Source: Leptoclinus maculatus
Taxonomy: Eukaryota > Chordata > Actinopteri > Perciformes > Stichaeidae
Length of the DNA: 64,000 nt
Direction: 5' to 3'
NCBI GenBank assembly: GCA_032191485.1
Contig: JAVDOI010000005.1
Span: 7,679,979 to 7,743,978 of the forward strand
The notes beneath the pieces are model-generated. The model saw nothing but the letters and a program-made list of their open reading frames with translations. It was not told where the DNA came from and ran no database searches. Positions 33,301-45,600 of this stretch are shown here, piece by piece (positions within the stretch are counted from its first letter, which is position 1; each line of letters opens with the position of its first letter). The position numbers and the translations under genes are program-made.

Positions 33301-34057
33301 GACTGTATTGTTATAATATGACCTACTATCACATGCTAACACAAACTCTAATATTGACTGTATTGTTATAATATGACCTACTATCACATGCTAACACAAA
33401 CTCTAATATTGACTGTATTGTTATAATATGACCTACTATCACATGCTAACACAAACTCTAATATTGACTGTATTGTTATAATATGACCTACTATCACATG
33501 CTAACACAAACTCTAGTCAGAATCCGGCCAAAACAAGTTAACGGTTCTATGCTTACTAACAAGAATATTCACATCTATATTGAGGAGCAGCTTCACAGTG
33601 AATGTCTCAGTCTTTCAGTGAACAGTGAAGTCTGTGGATAGTGGTGACTGCACCAGACTGATAACAGACTAATGTCCTCCACCAGCATCACCAGCTCACT
33701 GAGCTATGGCTACATGTGTGCTCATTTAACGTCAGCTGGTAATGGCACACCGCGTTAGCTCACTGGCATGTCTGCTTCGTACGCATTTCACAATGTAGCT
33801 GGACTCGTATTTAGCTGTTATTGCTAAACTGAACAAATCGTTTGAGCGGTTTTCACTTCCTGGCCAAGAGATGAAGTCAGCAGGCTAACGTTACTAGCTA
33901 GCTAACGTTCCTAGCTAGCTAACAGTTAATTACGCTGTTACAACATACCGAATCATAAACATTCAAATAAAGTCACGTTTACCTTGAGGTCATTTTCTGG
34001 GAGATATTTACACTGTTTTGCAATCTCTGCATATTTATCCAAATCCAGAGGCGCCAT
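30356..34057 (-). CDS. ppp6c: serine/threonine-protein phosphatase 6 catalytic subunit, complete, 7 exons
   Basis: PP6 catalytic subunit, a PPP-family metallophosphatase that removes phosphate from Ser/Thr. It acts with SAPS-domain regulatory and ankyrin-repeat subunits, for example on Aurora A and in cell-cycle and NF-kB signalling (family knowledge). Coding exons in order: 34057-33983, 32525-32430, 32321-32256, 32149-32008, 31894-31815, 31317-31108, 30604-30356. All junctions are GT-AG and in phase; the protein is 305 residues, the same as human. The start [20 protein letters not shown] is the PP6 N-terminus rather than PP2A or PP4. PPP signature blocks are all intact: GDIHGQ (exon 2), GDFVDRG and LLRGNHESR (exon 4), HGGLSPDI (exon 6), [11 protein letters not shown] and the C-terminus RTTTPYFL (exon 7), which ends in the methylatable Leu. 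One change seen is LLVLKAKW where human has LLALKAKW. The upstream neighbour megf9 is divergent. Confidence 0.98.
32526..33982 (-). other. ppp6c intron 1, repeat-filled
   Basis: This 1,457-nt intron is mostly dispersed-repeat sequence. It holds two direct copies of the AATTGCCAAGAC word (about 32676 and 32990), a 55-bp tandem repeat (33188-33514) and an inverted copy of that repeat's core (32771-32817). The exon 1 donor is GTAAACG and the exon 2 acceptor CTCTACAG. Confidence 0.8.
33188..33514. repeat. 55-bp tandem repeat, six copies, in ppp6c intron 1
   Basis: Six near-identical copies start at 33188, 33243, 33298, 33353, 33408 and 33463; the unit begins ATTGACTGTATTGTTATAAT and ends AACACAAACTCTAAT. 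Divergence between copies is only one or two bases. A single inverted copy of the core lies 370 bp to the left, at 32771-32817. Confidence 0.95.
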
Positions 34058-34140
34058 GGTGCCTAGCTTGTCGTCATGCGCAACTTCCTGCAACAATTGA
34101 GCGAGTGTCCCACTACTGCCATCTGTCGTCTGTATTAACC
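34058..34140 (-). promoter_or_regulatory. ppp6c: Probable ppp6c 5' UTR / core promoter
   Basis: This is the stretch directly upstream of the ppp6c start codon. It contains CpGs and a TGCGCA word (34077-34082), but no clear TATA or CCAAT box at a typical distance. The call rests mainly on position. Confidence 0.3.
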
Positions 34141-34499
34141 AATAGAACTCAGTCGCAGTTTTTTATATATTTTACTTTATGTGAGCCAAACTATTGAAAA
34201 CCAAGCTGCAACTTCAAAAGCACAAATTGAATGAAGATATAAATGTCCCATGTCCTCTTTCTTCCCCATTCAAAAAAAGTATTATTGTGATTGTTCCCAG
34301 TGGAAGTGTTGAGTCACTGTGATCATGTGTCGGATTTGAAAGTCAGTATGACACTTATCATAGCAGAGTTTTATCAGATAGGGTTAAGAGGACAGAGAAG
34401 CAATATAAGATGAAGAAATAATGATATTGTTGATTAAATAAAGAAACTGACTACACTACAATTCAAAATCAAACTACTTCCTTAAACAGAGATGCAACT

Positions 34500-35070
34500 T
34501 GACATTATGACCACCGGAGGGCACAATACACCATGAACTCATGTAGACATGCTAAACCTCAAGCACATTTACAAATGCATACACACGGTTCTCTACATTA
34601 GACATGTCATTCAAAACCAAAAGCCTGTATGAGTTGTTTACAAAACTCCGTCATTGAAATACCATACTCAATTACCAGTCCCCTGCACCCAGAATGCACC
34701 TGTGAAAACACCTGTAACCAATTAGATCACTGAGAAAGCTTAAACCCTATAAATAGGATTCAGGTTTGTGTATGATTCTGTTATGAGTTTATGAGTTTTA
34801 CATGCTACAAATGAAAATGCCAAAGACGCTATACAGAAGTGTTTTATACTCCGGGCAGTTGGCATGTGGTAAGAGCTATTTATATGTATTAAGTGTAAAA
34901 CTGTGACCCAAAATACATTTTTTTAGAAGTTTATATAATTGTGAATGAGTGTCTGCTTTTGCAAGACATAAGATATTTTGTGCATATGTCTGAGGGATTG
35001 TGTGTGTGTGTATAGAGTAGACAAAGAGGGCCCTTGTTTCAGAAATTGTGATAGCTATTAAAAATAAATG
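34500..35070. repeat. Dispersed AATTGCC-family repeat, copy in ppp6c-megf9 spacer
   Basis: Shares long colinear blocks with copies at 45630-45915 and 59880-60650: TACATTAGACATGTCATTCA, AGAATGCACCTGTGAAAACA, CCTATAAATAGGATTCAGGT, ACATGCTACAAATGAAAATG and GTGTTTTATACTC. Two partial copies are in ppp6c intron 1. The CCTATAAATAGGATTCAGG segment is TATA-like and is conserved in two copies. The superfamily was not identified. The rest of the spacer up to 35560 has no recognisable gene. Confidence 0.75.
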
Positions 35071-35559
35071 TTTTTATCCAACAAATTTACCAAGAGACAA
35101 CGTCATACTATCACTTCCGGTGAAGACATTCAAAATAAATGTTTTTAAAATATAATCACAATTACGCAATGTGAAGTGCGCTCAATGTGTTTTTAGGGTT
35201 TTGCCTATTTAACCGAACCGTCAATGAAAATGTATTACTTTTTTAAATGAGCGATTCCCGAATAGTTTCACAAAGATACTGGTGTGAAACCGTAGACCAT
35301 TAAATATTTGGCGTTGCAAGCCTAGACAAAGATTATGAAGCCTTCACTGTACAATAGTCCCACACACTGCCACTGGGGAATAACATATGGAGGATACCTG
35401 GCCTGTTGTGTGCACAGATATGACCGTATCACTGCCACGGTCGTTATATCTCATCAGCACAATAACTAAATATGCTTCCTCGTGTTGTTCAGTTAATAGA
35501 GCTGGTTATGTTTAGATAATATTCAGACGAGTGAGGCCGTTTGATCATTTCGTAAAGAT

Positions 35560-35804
35560 ACTGTGTTTCATAGGTGTCTACGACTGTCCAATCAGCGAGC
35601 GAACGAGCGCATTCTTCCAGGGCCTCCATTGGCGGAGGAGTACGTCAGTCTCGGGCGGCTCATGGTAGGTTGCAGAGCAGGTGAAGTGTTGACTGTGGTT
35701 CATAGGGCAGCACACAGCAGCATCAATGGTGGAGTACGCGTCCATTCAGGGAAAGGTCTGAGAGAGACCACTGCTGGGGCTTACATGGAGAGCTGAAAGT
35801 GAAT
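35560..35804 (+). promoter_or_regulatory. megf9: Probable megf9 promoter and 5' UTR
   Basis: A CpG-containing stretch just before the megf9 start codon. It has a CCAAT box at 35588-35592, an inverted CCAAT (ATTGG) at 35628-35632 and a CRE-like TACGTCA at 35641-35647. No TATA box was seen. The spacing fits a start site near 35700, but that is inference. Confidence 0.5.
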
Positions 35805-36366
35805 ATGAGGTTAACGTCCTTAATGATGTACATATCTCCGGCTCTGATATTTATTTTGTATGTATATATTGGATTTTCTGAAGCTGCTCCCCGCATCAGT
35901 CCCTACGATGCGTCGCCTATCTCCGGGAAGCCCGGCTCAGCCTCCGACACCTGGGAGACCTTCCACACCGACACGCCTCGTACTTTACCCGAGAGCAGGT
36001 TCGCTCTTGGGCCTCTAACCGAACTCCCACCGCCGCCTACCGTTGTTTCTGCCGGCCCGACCACCACCAACACCACTACTAGCCATATTACTAGAACTGC
36101 AACCACCTCCCAGCCTCCAACAACGGACCCGACGACCGACACCGCGACTTCTACTACTGATACCGGAATCATTGCAGCCATCAAAGAACAAATAACGGCG
36201 CCGTTTTCCAGATTCACCGGCGCACGCAAACGATCCACCGATGCACAAACATCACTTTTTGCTCCGGATAAAATGCTGCAGACCATGGTGTCCATGGTGT
36301 CCCAGCGCACAGCAAACGACGCCTGGGCAGCAGATAATATCGGCACATCAATAGAGAACAGTCAAG
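35805..36366 (+). CDS. megf9: megf9 exon 1: signal peptide and Thr/Pro-rich stalk
   Basis: Encodes 187 residues plus one base. Start chosen at ATG 35805 (MRLTSLMMYISPALIFILYV), because a hydrophobic stretch of about 16 residues (SPALIFILYVYIGFSEA) directly follows, as expected for a signal peptide with cleavage near FSEAAP. From residue about 78 comes a mucin-like segment, PPPPTVVSAGPTTTNTTTSH and then dense Thr/Pro, likely O-glycosylated. The last 60 residues are not low-complexity and show no known domain. The donor is CAAG|GTGAGT. The sequence is poorly conserved with mammals, as usual for this exon. Confidence 0.85.
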
Positions 36367-39300
36367 GTGAGTAACGTTACCTTCGAATACAATAGCTACC
36401 AGGAACATGGGAAAGGGGAGCGATCTGATTCATTTCAGCTCTTGTAAAAAGACTCTTGTGCAATACTGATGAGCTGCATGTTGTTTTTAAGCACATTCGT
36501 GTTCAGAATACGAGTCTGCGAAGGAGGAGACATCCATGTCTAATATAGACTGCCAGAAGGAGCAGGGTGGTCACACGGGGGTTTGACGCAGAGAACGAGC
36601 AAATAAAGCAGATTGCAACAATGGCAGAGCCATCAGATCACACGGTGTACCCTTCAAACGATCGGGGAGTCACCACATCCTAATCTCATGAATACACTAT
36701 TTGTCCTATGTGCATCTTGCGGTGTAGCCTCATGTTCCAGAGGACTTGTATTATAGGACGAGCACATATTACAGTGGGCTGGGAGAGGGGGTGCAAGGTT
36801 GATCCTGTTGTTCAGTCAATGTATCCATCCGTCAGTGCACAGCGCGCCCGTACAGAGCCGTGGTCCTTTTGTGTTCCACCCGACGTGTTTGATATTGACA
36901 GGGAACTACAAGAAGCTGCTCAGATAGCTGCTTCCCCTCCGTCCTCTATTGTTGTTTGCATTGCAAACACGGAACAAGGCCGTTCAACCAAGATGGCCAG
37001 GCTGGCCAAGCCATGAATGAGCAATGACAGAGGAGCCCCTCCTCTCACACCTCACACATCATGGTCTCCATGTGGATGTGTTGTCCTGTCCAAAATGGTG
37101 CTTTAGTGGGTGGGAAGGTCTGCTGAAGCCATATTGTTCCTACTTGCTATCAGGAGATGGATCTTATTCATTCTTCCTAAACTCGTAGATATAAAACCGG
37201 TGGTGTCCAAACGATTTGGATTGTGGTCCATATACAGAAAAATATGACAATTTCTTTTGAGTAAATCTATAAATAAGTACAATTTAAAAACAGGCAGAAA
37301 TGGGCAAATATTGTTTTCTGTTCATTGGATAAGGGCCCACTTCAAATATTATGATGCAAACATAAGATATAAATCTGTAAGTCTGATATTAAGATGTAAC
37401 AAACGGAACGGGCAGAAATGGTAAAATATAGTTTTCTGTGCCAGCACCGATCATTTCATTGGATTTAGTTGATATTAAGTGTTTAGTTTAGGATGTGCAA
37501 TTCATTAAAGACCTGCTCAAACCCTATAGTTTAAAACGGGCAGTGGGACACAGTTGGCTACATATTGTTTGCTAAATCCATTTCTTCCCAGAAAATGCCA
37601 TGTTGTAGTTCTAACTTCACGATGCTTCTAAGCCAGAACATAAAAACCCCATGAAGTCTGTTTTCACATCGGGGGTCCAATGCAGTTGTGTTTTTCCAAT
37701 GACCCTTTGTTCTCCCCACTGTGTGCCACCTTACTGTCGGCATTAATCTCAGCGATGGGAGGATTAGCTCTGGTTGTAATGTTGAAGAGGGAGAAGCAGG
37801 ACCAATGTTCTGACTGATCTCCGTGGTCAGGCGCTGTCAAGGGAGCGTCGAGTGGCCGGTTAAAGATATCCAGATGTTCAGTGGACTATTTTTAAAGTCT
37901 GGTGTGATGCTTGTGGATATATTTTAATGATATAGTTTCTTTGTCTGTGTGACAGTGAACTCTCTGTTTGGGGTTTGGACTGACGAGCAATAAGAAAACG
38001 TGATGGCTGTTTTTTTCACCATTTTATAGGCCAAACAAGAAAACGGGGGCAGATTAATTAATAAGGAAAATAACAGCCTACTATCAATCTGCATACTTCA
38101 GTTAGTATTTTGGGTCAGTATTGCAGATGACTGGAGATAAAATGGCGGCGTGTTTCAGGCAGTTCCCTTCGTAAATCTGTCGGTGTTATTTATTCGTGTT
38201 CATTTGGACCCCAACGTCAGAATGAGATCTCCACCCTTGTGTGAGATCATACATAGACGCGTCACCAGGTAGCTCGGCACCCTTCAGTGTTCTAGGGTGA
38301 AGGCCTCTCGCAGTAAAAGCACGTCAACAAAGGCGTCACCTGGTCCAACGCCTCGCCAAGCTTCCAGCACACATTCTCTGACTTGTTCTGAACAGCCTGC
38401 CGCTGCCTGTGTCTGAATACCAGCAACGCTGCCACGCCACTTTACAGCAGTCCAATAGATCGGAGAGATCTCTACACACAGGTCCGTCCAATCCACGTCA
38501 AAGCTGTTGTTTGGCTGCACACCTAGTGTGTGTGTGAGGTGATATGCATTCACCCGATCTCAGGCGTGATCGAGCCCGACAGTTCTTCAGTGGAAGGGCC
38601 TGACGGTATACTCCACAGGCTCGCATAATCAGGCCTTTCTCAGTTACATAAAAGTCCAAGCATCAGTGAAAGAGGAGATTAATCAGGAATGCTTTAACAT
38701 TCAGCCGTCCTTTTCTCTTTATTGAACTGCTACCTGAGGTTTTGTGTGCTATCTGTATGCATACGTACATGAAAGGCATTTTTATTTACAGCTCTTGTCT
38801 GTCTTCCTGGTCTGACTGCAGACAGGGTGGAGACAGTCAGGCGTTCAGTCGTCACTCGCCACACCTAACCTGAGATCAGATGAATAATAGATGGCCACTC
38901 TGTACTCTACAGGGTCATCTACTTGTCTGTCATTGTATCCTCTGGTTTCTTTGAGCGCACTGTTCAAAATCTTCCATTGACAACGCAGCTGGACTCGGTT
39001 TACCATCTTTGTTTTAGACACAACTCTTCATGAGGGGAATTCATCATAACACAAAATGACATCAAATAGTAGAAGTGAGAGCTGCCAGTGTGGACCTTTC
39101 AAAAGCATTAAAGAGGACCTATGATGAAGACGTCATTTGCATTCCTTGTACACATACATTTGTAATCTGGAGTTCCTACCAACCCACAAACTGTGACCTA
39201 AGACAACCCATTCAGTTAGGTGTGAACTGCCTGGATCAGGACACACGCACACAAACATGTGATTTGACTGTCCTTTCCTACGTCACATGCAGCCTCATTT

Positions 39301-42300
39301 AAACTACCTTTGCAAAGGTGTGCCATATTTTCCCCGCGAGCCAATCGGAGCAGACTGGGCTGTATTGGAGGGGGGGGCTTAAAGAGACAGGCGCTAAAAC
39401 GGAGCAATTCAGACAAAGGGTGAAAACGGGTATATTCAAGTATGAGCATGATGTGTCTTCCTTAATTCATATACTGAAGAGGATAAAGGCCTAGAAGCCG
39501 GCTCATGGAGGATTTTTTTCTACTCGGGTGACTTGACATTGAACATATTGAGTGACTGTAAGCATGTGTCTATGGGACCAATGCTGCAGTTTGTAGTATG
39601 ATGGTGTATTCTTGTACTTTAGAGAAGCATAATGACTTCTCCATTTTCAAACGCAGTGTATCTCTGTTTATATTATTCAAAGGAGGAAGGACAACCAGCC
39701 TGGAGATCGCACCAAAACAGGAGACTGTGTCGAATTTGTCAGGCGTCTGTTTAGGCTTCAGTTAAAGTGAAATTATTTGCAGAGATTGATTCTAATGTGA
39801 AACACATTCTAACTGTATAAACAGAATACTGAGCTGAGTTAATGCTCCCTGTTAGATGGGTTTCATTAAAGTGGTAATAGACAACTTTTTAACTTTTGCC
39901 CTTTTTTTTAGTTTTTAAAGTGTCATTGGTGGCGCAGCTGTCAACAGCATGACGTTCCTGTCAGTTAGCCTCAGAACCGAGCAGCTTCCAACCACACAGG
40001 ACACAGTTAGTTTCCTCTACCGGAGATAGTAACTGAAGCACTTCCATTGATACTCTTACACTGATGGCTACTGATGGCTACCAGGGAAAACAAAATCACT
40101 CTCCTCTTCCTGTTTTGGTTGCATAATGGTTGACGTACTTCCTTTGTGCTATGAATCAAGCCTTTATTTTAATAAGAACAAGTATTATTATATTTATATA
40201 GCACTTTTCATGCTTAAGCACAAAGGCTACGGATTAATATATTTTTGTACTACTACAGATGAAAAATTGTCTCTTGGCTAATTCTGGCGCATTTAACGTG
40301 ATCTTTTATTAATCTGCACTGTCCCTACCAAATAAAAAATGTAAGTCCTTGTATGTCATAAAATACTGAAGAACATGAGAGCACATTTATCAAGCTGCTC
40401 TGAGCTCATACATGAACAGATGAATGTGCACAAATATGTTCATAAGTAAGTAAAATGTGGTTAAGATAAAACTTCTATAAAGCAGATAGAATGCAAATAA
40501 TAAAAGTCTTGAATTTAAAAGAAAAGAGTACATTATTCAGTAGCGATGAGATGGAAAGTGTCCGATGCTACGCCACTTGTTCAGCGGTATATGACGATCC
40601 CTGGAGTGGTATCCACTACTCTCCCAACAGCATCGACACAGTGCCGCCTCCTGGTGCATATGCAAATTGGTTTGATTCACCACCATTGATGCTGTATTTC
40701 TTTCTGACTTTATTGACAAAGTAGTCACAGCGTCGTAAATAAAGTAATGTATCTTATATCTCGTCCACTTTTTTAGTTGGGATACATGCAAGGCTTTTGA
40801 AATGACAATAAAGTGATTTCATAATGGCTGATGTACCCTGAATCTGATATTATGGCCAATGTTAGGCTATATATATATTTATATTTATATATCTCTATCA
40901 ACGGCATACTACAACACTGATATGAACTTTCAAGTGGCACCTGCCTTCAGGAAACGGTCTATGCCGTTGAACACAGTGGCATATTATCGGACACTCTCCG
41001 ATCTCGCCGTCACTCAAATTATTTGTGCATATAGAATTCTAAAACAAGCACAGTAGAGTCAAATGTAAATTACCATATACTGTTCAGACTACCTCTGCTA
41101 GCCCTCTTTGCAGTGTTTCTCATTTCTTGTCTCTCCCTTTCACTGTGACACCCCCATCCATCCACCAGAGGGTCTTTGTAACTGCAGCAGTGGTGGTGAG
41201 GGCATTTTGGATCCGGACGAGTGCGATCGGAGTACCGGTCAGTGTTCTTGTGTGTCGGGCTACACCGGTCTACAGTGCGAGGACTGCGAGGAGGGACACT
41301 TCACCAACGGCACCAGCGGCTGCCTGCCCTGCGCCTGCGACTCCTCCGGCGCAGTGAACCACCTCTGTGACAGGTCAGGCTGCTCTCCCTGCTTTCACCC
41401 TCTGGTAGCCATGTTGGACGGGTCAACATGCCGAAGCTCTGTGCTGTGTTTGGCTGGAAAGTGGTCATCTCAGCAGTAATAAATTGGATTGAATCTATAT
41501 TTGGATTTGTTTGCTAGTTTACAGGTTTCTCTCACTGCATATTATTAGGCCTGCTATCCTTCGCCTCTTGTAACACACAGACTGTTAACCCAGGCTTGAC
41601 CTGAGCCCAGAGTTATACCATTCATGAATGAGATCAGGTTATACGAGACAGATGTTATTCTCAGGAGATGGTGGAGACTAAAACGGAGCTAAAAGGAGAG
41701 TGAGTATTGGACTTTCTTTTCGGTGTCCTGAAACATAAATACAAATAAAGGCTAATGTTACACTTTGTAAATTGACAACTGTTTGCTAACATAACTTAGT
41801 GTGGTACTAATACATCAATGCTACGATTAAAGCTTGATCCTGGCATATGACATAACCTTCCACAAATGAAAATGACTATTAAAAAGGAAAATTACTTTTT
41901 ATTTTGAGAAGCAAGTTGGTACTGTTTGATTATATTCCACAGCAGTACTGAGAGGACCTGCTATTGCACCAGCAGTAGCTGTGGCTACTGATCTGATGTG
42001 GGAAAAATCATGTGATTAGATAGATATAACAAAACTGTCTTATTTGAATGCAAGTGCATGATTGGACAACACAGAACACAGGTGCACAAACACTGACTGT
42101 TCAGCCTTCAGTAAATGAGAACGGGTTGACGGCGGATTGGGACTGACAGCCCACCACAACAGGCTACTCGTGTCACTGATCTAAACTTGCAAACAAATCC
42201 CGTTTGTCAGACTATTGAGATTTATTTTGAGCATTACTGAATATTTTCATGCATCTCTCATCTATAGCCTGGCTGTATAGTGGATTTTCATTTCAAAGTT

Positions 42301-42653
42301 TCTGATATGTGATGCACCTGCAAAGTGTCTGCAGCTTCTTAAAGACGGACTATCTTTAGCAGCAGGTGCTGTGGTCTACCAAGGCCAAACAGACTGTCTG
42401 CTGGGAACGAGTGTTTATCGCATTGAGGCTAGATGTTCTGGGGCTCAGCTTTGCTCAGACATTATGTTCATCATAACACCATAGCCCTGCAGAATCCTTA
42501 CTGTGCCCCTGAAGGCAGCTGAATGAACTTCAGACCCTCCTTACTCCTCAAATTCCAAGCCAGAAAACACACGGCAGACCTTGCATGCAGTTTCTCCGGA
42601 AGTCACAAAAGCTGTGACTGGAAAAGAAGCTGCGTGTGCGTGTGCGTGTGCGT

Positions 42654-42697
<44 letters not shown>

Positions 42698-45600
42698 GGA
42701 ACATGGTAAAAATAGTGACTGTACTTTCTGCCTCTACCCATGAACAGGAACGCTGCAGCTTTGAAAAGCTCGAGTCAATGTCCAGTGTGTGAGGATTTGT
42801 GTTGTCATGCTCTGGAAGAAATACGTCACAATGTAGCTTACATGAACTCAATCCTAATGGGTGTAAAACACAGAATGTCCATGTTTCTGAAGCCTGTGTG
42901 TGGAGTTGGATGTGATGTAGGTGAAGGTGCAGGCAGCTTTCACACTAATACAGTCCATCTCAGACAGTCTGAGCCCAGCCTGCTCACTGCTAACCCTGCT
43001 AGCCTAGCACAGCCCCTTCAGGAGCTTATCACCGTGAGTTACACAGATTACCCAGCTTCCCCCCCCCCCCACCCCCCACCCCCCGCTGTTTAGGAATCTT
43101 TTCCATTAAGTAATGAGCAATCCATCCGAGGTTGAGCCAGTCACAGTGCTTTAGTTTTGTCCACAGCAACTCGATGCAATGACGGTGAAAATGGAACCAA
43201 TAATACAGTGATTTGTATAGAGCCAACCAGCTACAGACATCTTGGTGCTTGAGAAATTGAACAGAGTGTGTTTTACTGTCGTCGTCCCGCCAGAGAGATG
43301 CACACTGGGTAGACGAGCTCGTAGATATCGTGAGGAAATGCCACAGTCAGCATATCGTCGTGACGCCTCGTCGTACCTGGTGAATTTTCCAGGTCATCTC
43401 TCATTTTTATTGTTCCACAATCTATTTAAGATACTGTGGCTCAGCCAAGAACTATGAAAACAATGAACATAAGACAGGATGCACAACGTGGCCATAAGTA
43501 TGTGGACATTAGAACGAGGACGGCTCCTTCTTAGTTGGTTGGTGGATTTATCAGCGGTCTTAGTCATCGTAGACTTATTAAATGGATTAGTGGTTTTTAT
43601 GCTTTTCTCATGCTGAGTGTTAATTGACTAAGAATAGATTTGGTCAATGTCATTTCAAAAACCATTATAACCACCATAACAGGATAATGTGCCACTGGTT
43701 GCATATACTGTAACTCCCCGAAAACCATTTTGTAACCTGGCTGAAGGCCGCTGCATCAGTGATGTCCAGCACTCGTGTCAGGGGGAAAGGTGTGGCTCAA
43801 CCCTACCGGGTCTGATGAGGCTGAGGTCGGTGCTCTGTGCAGGCCAGTCCAGTTGTTCCACTCCAAACTGGGAAAAGTTATGGAGCCGATGGTGTACATG
43901 TTGGGCATTGTCATGTTGAAACAAACTGCTGCCACAAAGTTTAAAGGGCACCATCATTAGCCATGTTTCCATTCACAGACTATTAGTATGGCATTGGAAA
44001 AGCTGTATGGAAATGGAAAAATTCTATAAAACTGCACAAAATGAAGTTTCTACGCTGGTTTGAGATGGTTTTTGCCTTTGTTTGATGCGCTAAATTGAAT
44101 ATGGAAACATCTTTACAGAATAAATTCTGAGCGAATATGATGATCAGCTGATGGAAAAGCGCCTCGTTTGCATTTCTTTTTAGTGACGTTTCAAAAGTTC
44201 GTTTAATATTTGCTGGACAGTTGAACAGAATCCAGACTATTGTAAACTGTAGCATTTCATTCTTCATTGGGACCAAACGTACACGAGGCCCTTTGCAGGT
44301 GAGCAGGAGCAGGAGAGCAGCAGCGTCCTGGCCTTTAGCTGCACCTATACTTTGCTCTTTAGATGAGGTTTTCTCATGTCGTAGGATAAACAACGGACCC
44401 TCTAATTTATTCTCAGAGAGGAGCTGACTGAGCCAGTGTGCTGTCATGATTTCTCCTCATCGTACTCATTTACAACCAGTTGTGATGTCAGGAGCGTTGA
44501 TTGGTTCACTTCCAGATACCTGACAGCTGACAGCGCAGCATGAGGGAGAAGCTGGAGAGTTCTGATTTCTATTCACAAAACCAAACCATCACACGTGTGC
44601 AAGTCTGTGAGTTGTTAGGAAGTGTTTGCTGTAATCGTCTGAGGCAGCATTACTTAACTACGTGTGTAACGGACCGCCTCACGGTTCAACACGCATGTGA
44701 ACCGCAGATTAATTCCACAGTTTAACGTTAACCATCACAGTGTGAAATAAAGTTTCACTGACGATCGTTATCCTCCAATATTCAGTCAAATATGCGATCA
44801 ATATCTGATAATGTTACTTTGTAAACAACCAATCTGTGTTTAGGTTTAAATTGCCACGAGGACTAAACTAAAGAAGGTAACGTTCGGTTTATGATGCGTT
44901 CAGGCTCTGCTCCGTGATGGTAAATTATAACGTTATCATGATGTTGTTATCTTGTAAAATGTAGTTTTGGTGAAGGAGATGTTTTCACATGAATATAAAA
45001 TACATATTAGAGATGAATTATGAGCTTCCTAACACGAGCTCTAAGCACATTATAATACATCATTAGAAATAATAATGTCAAAATGAGTTTTAATCAATAA
45101 AAATACTATCTTTTATTTTCTTATCATTTAAATTGTGATTAAAATGAATCAGTCGCTGTTGTTGTGTGGCGGTGCATTCGTCTGGATAGCTGGCCAAATA
45201 TAGATGACATGACATCACAAGGAGATATTTCCAGAATACTTATTTTCAGCTATCTAAAACATCAATGTTAACGTCAGAATCAAAGAGCAAGAACCTCTGT
45301 CTAGTGGAAATATTGTGCATACTCATTTAGCAATATCATACAAGTAGAGATGCCCTATTGAAGATCAATTCGTCCTCAAACTAGAGATCACACTTGATTT
45401 ACTTATCAATAAAACCCACTTTGCATCTGGACCAGTTCTTCTCAGTGTTGTAATTAGAAGTTGAGGTTGTTTAACAGCAGACATTCCAGTGGGTACATCA
45501 AACATCCACCAGAACACAGGAGCTTCTTTCAGGTTGTTGATTCTCTCACCTTTCACTAGAGTGGCTGGTAATGACGTGACCTGTGCCATCTGGCAAAGAC

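Noticed and set aside
36214..36240. Possible furin site (ARKRS) in the megf9 stalk.
   Set aside because: P4 is Ala, not Arg, so the classic R-X-K/R-R motif is not met; not listed as a feature.
36708..37016. 102-codon frame in megf9 intron 1.
   Set aside because: No domain, no splice partners, and the megf9 exon 1-2 junction is already in phase without it.
43980..44220. Possible MITE with TGGAAATGG/GGAAACAT words.
   Set aside because: Terminal repeats could not be paired convincingly by eye.
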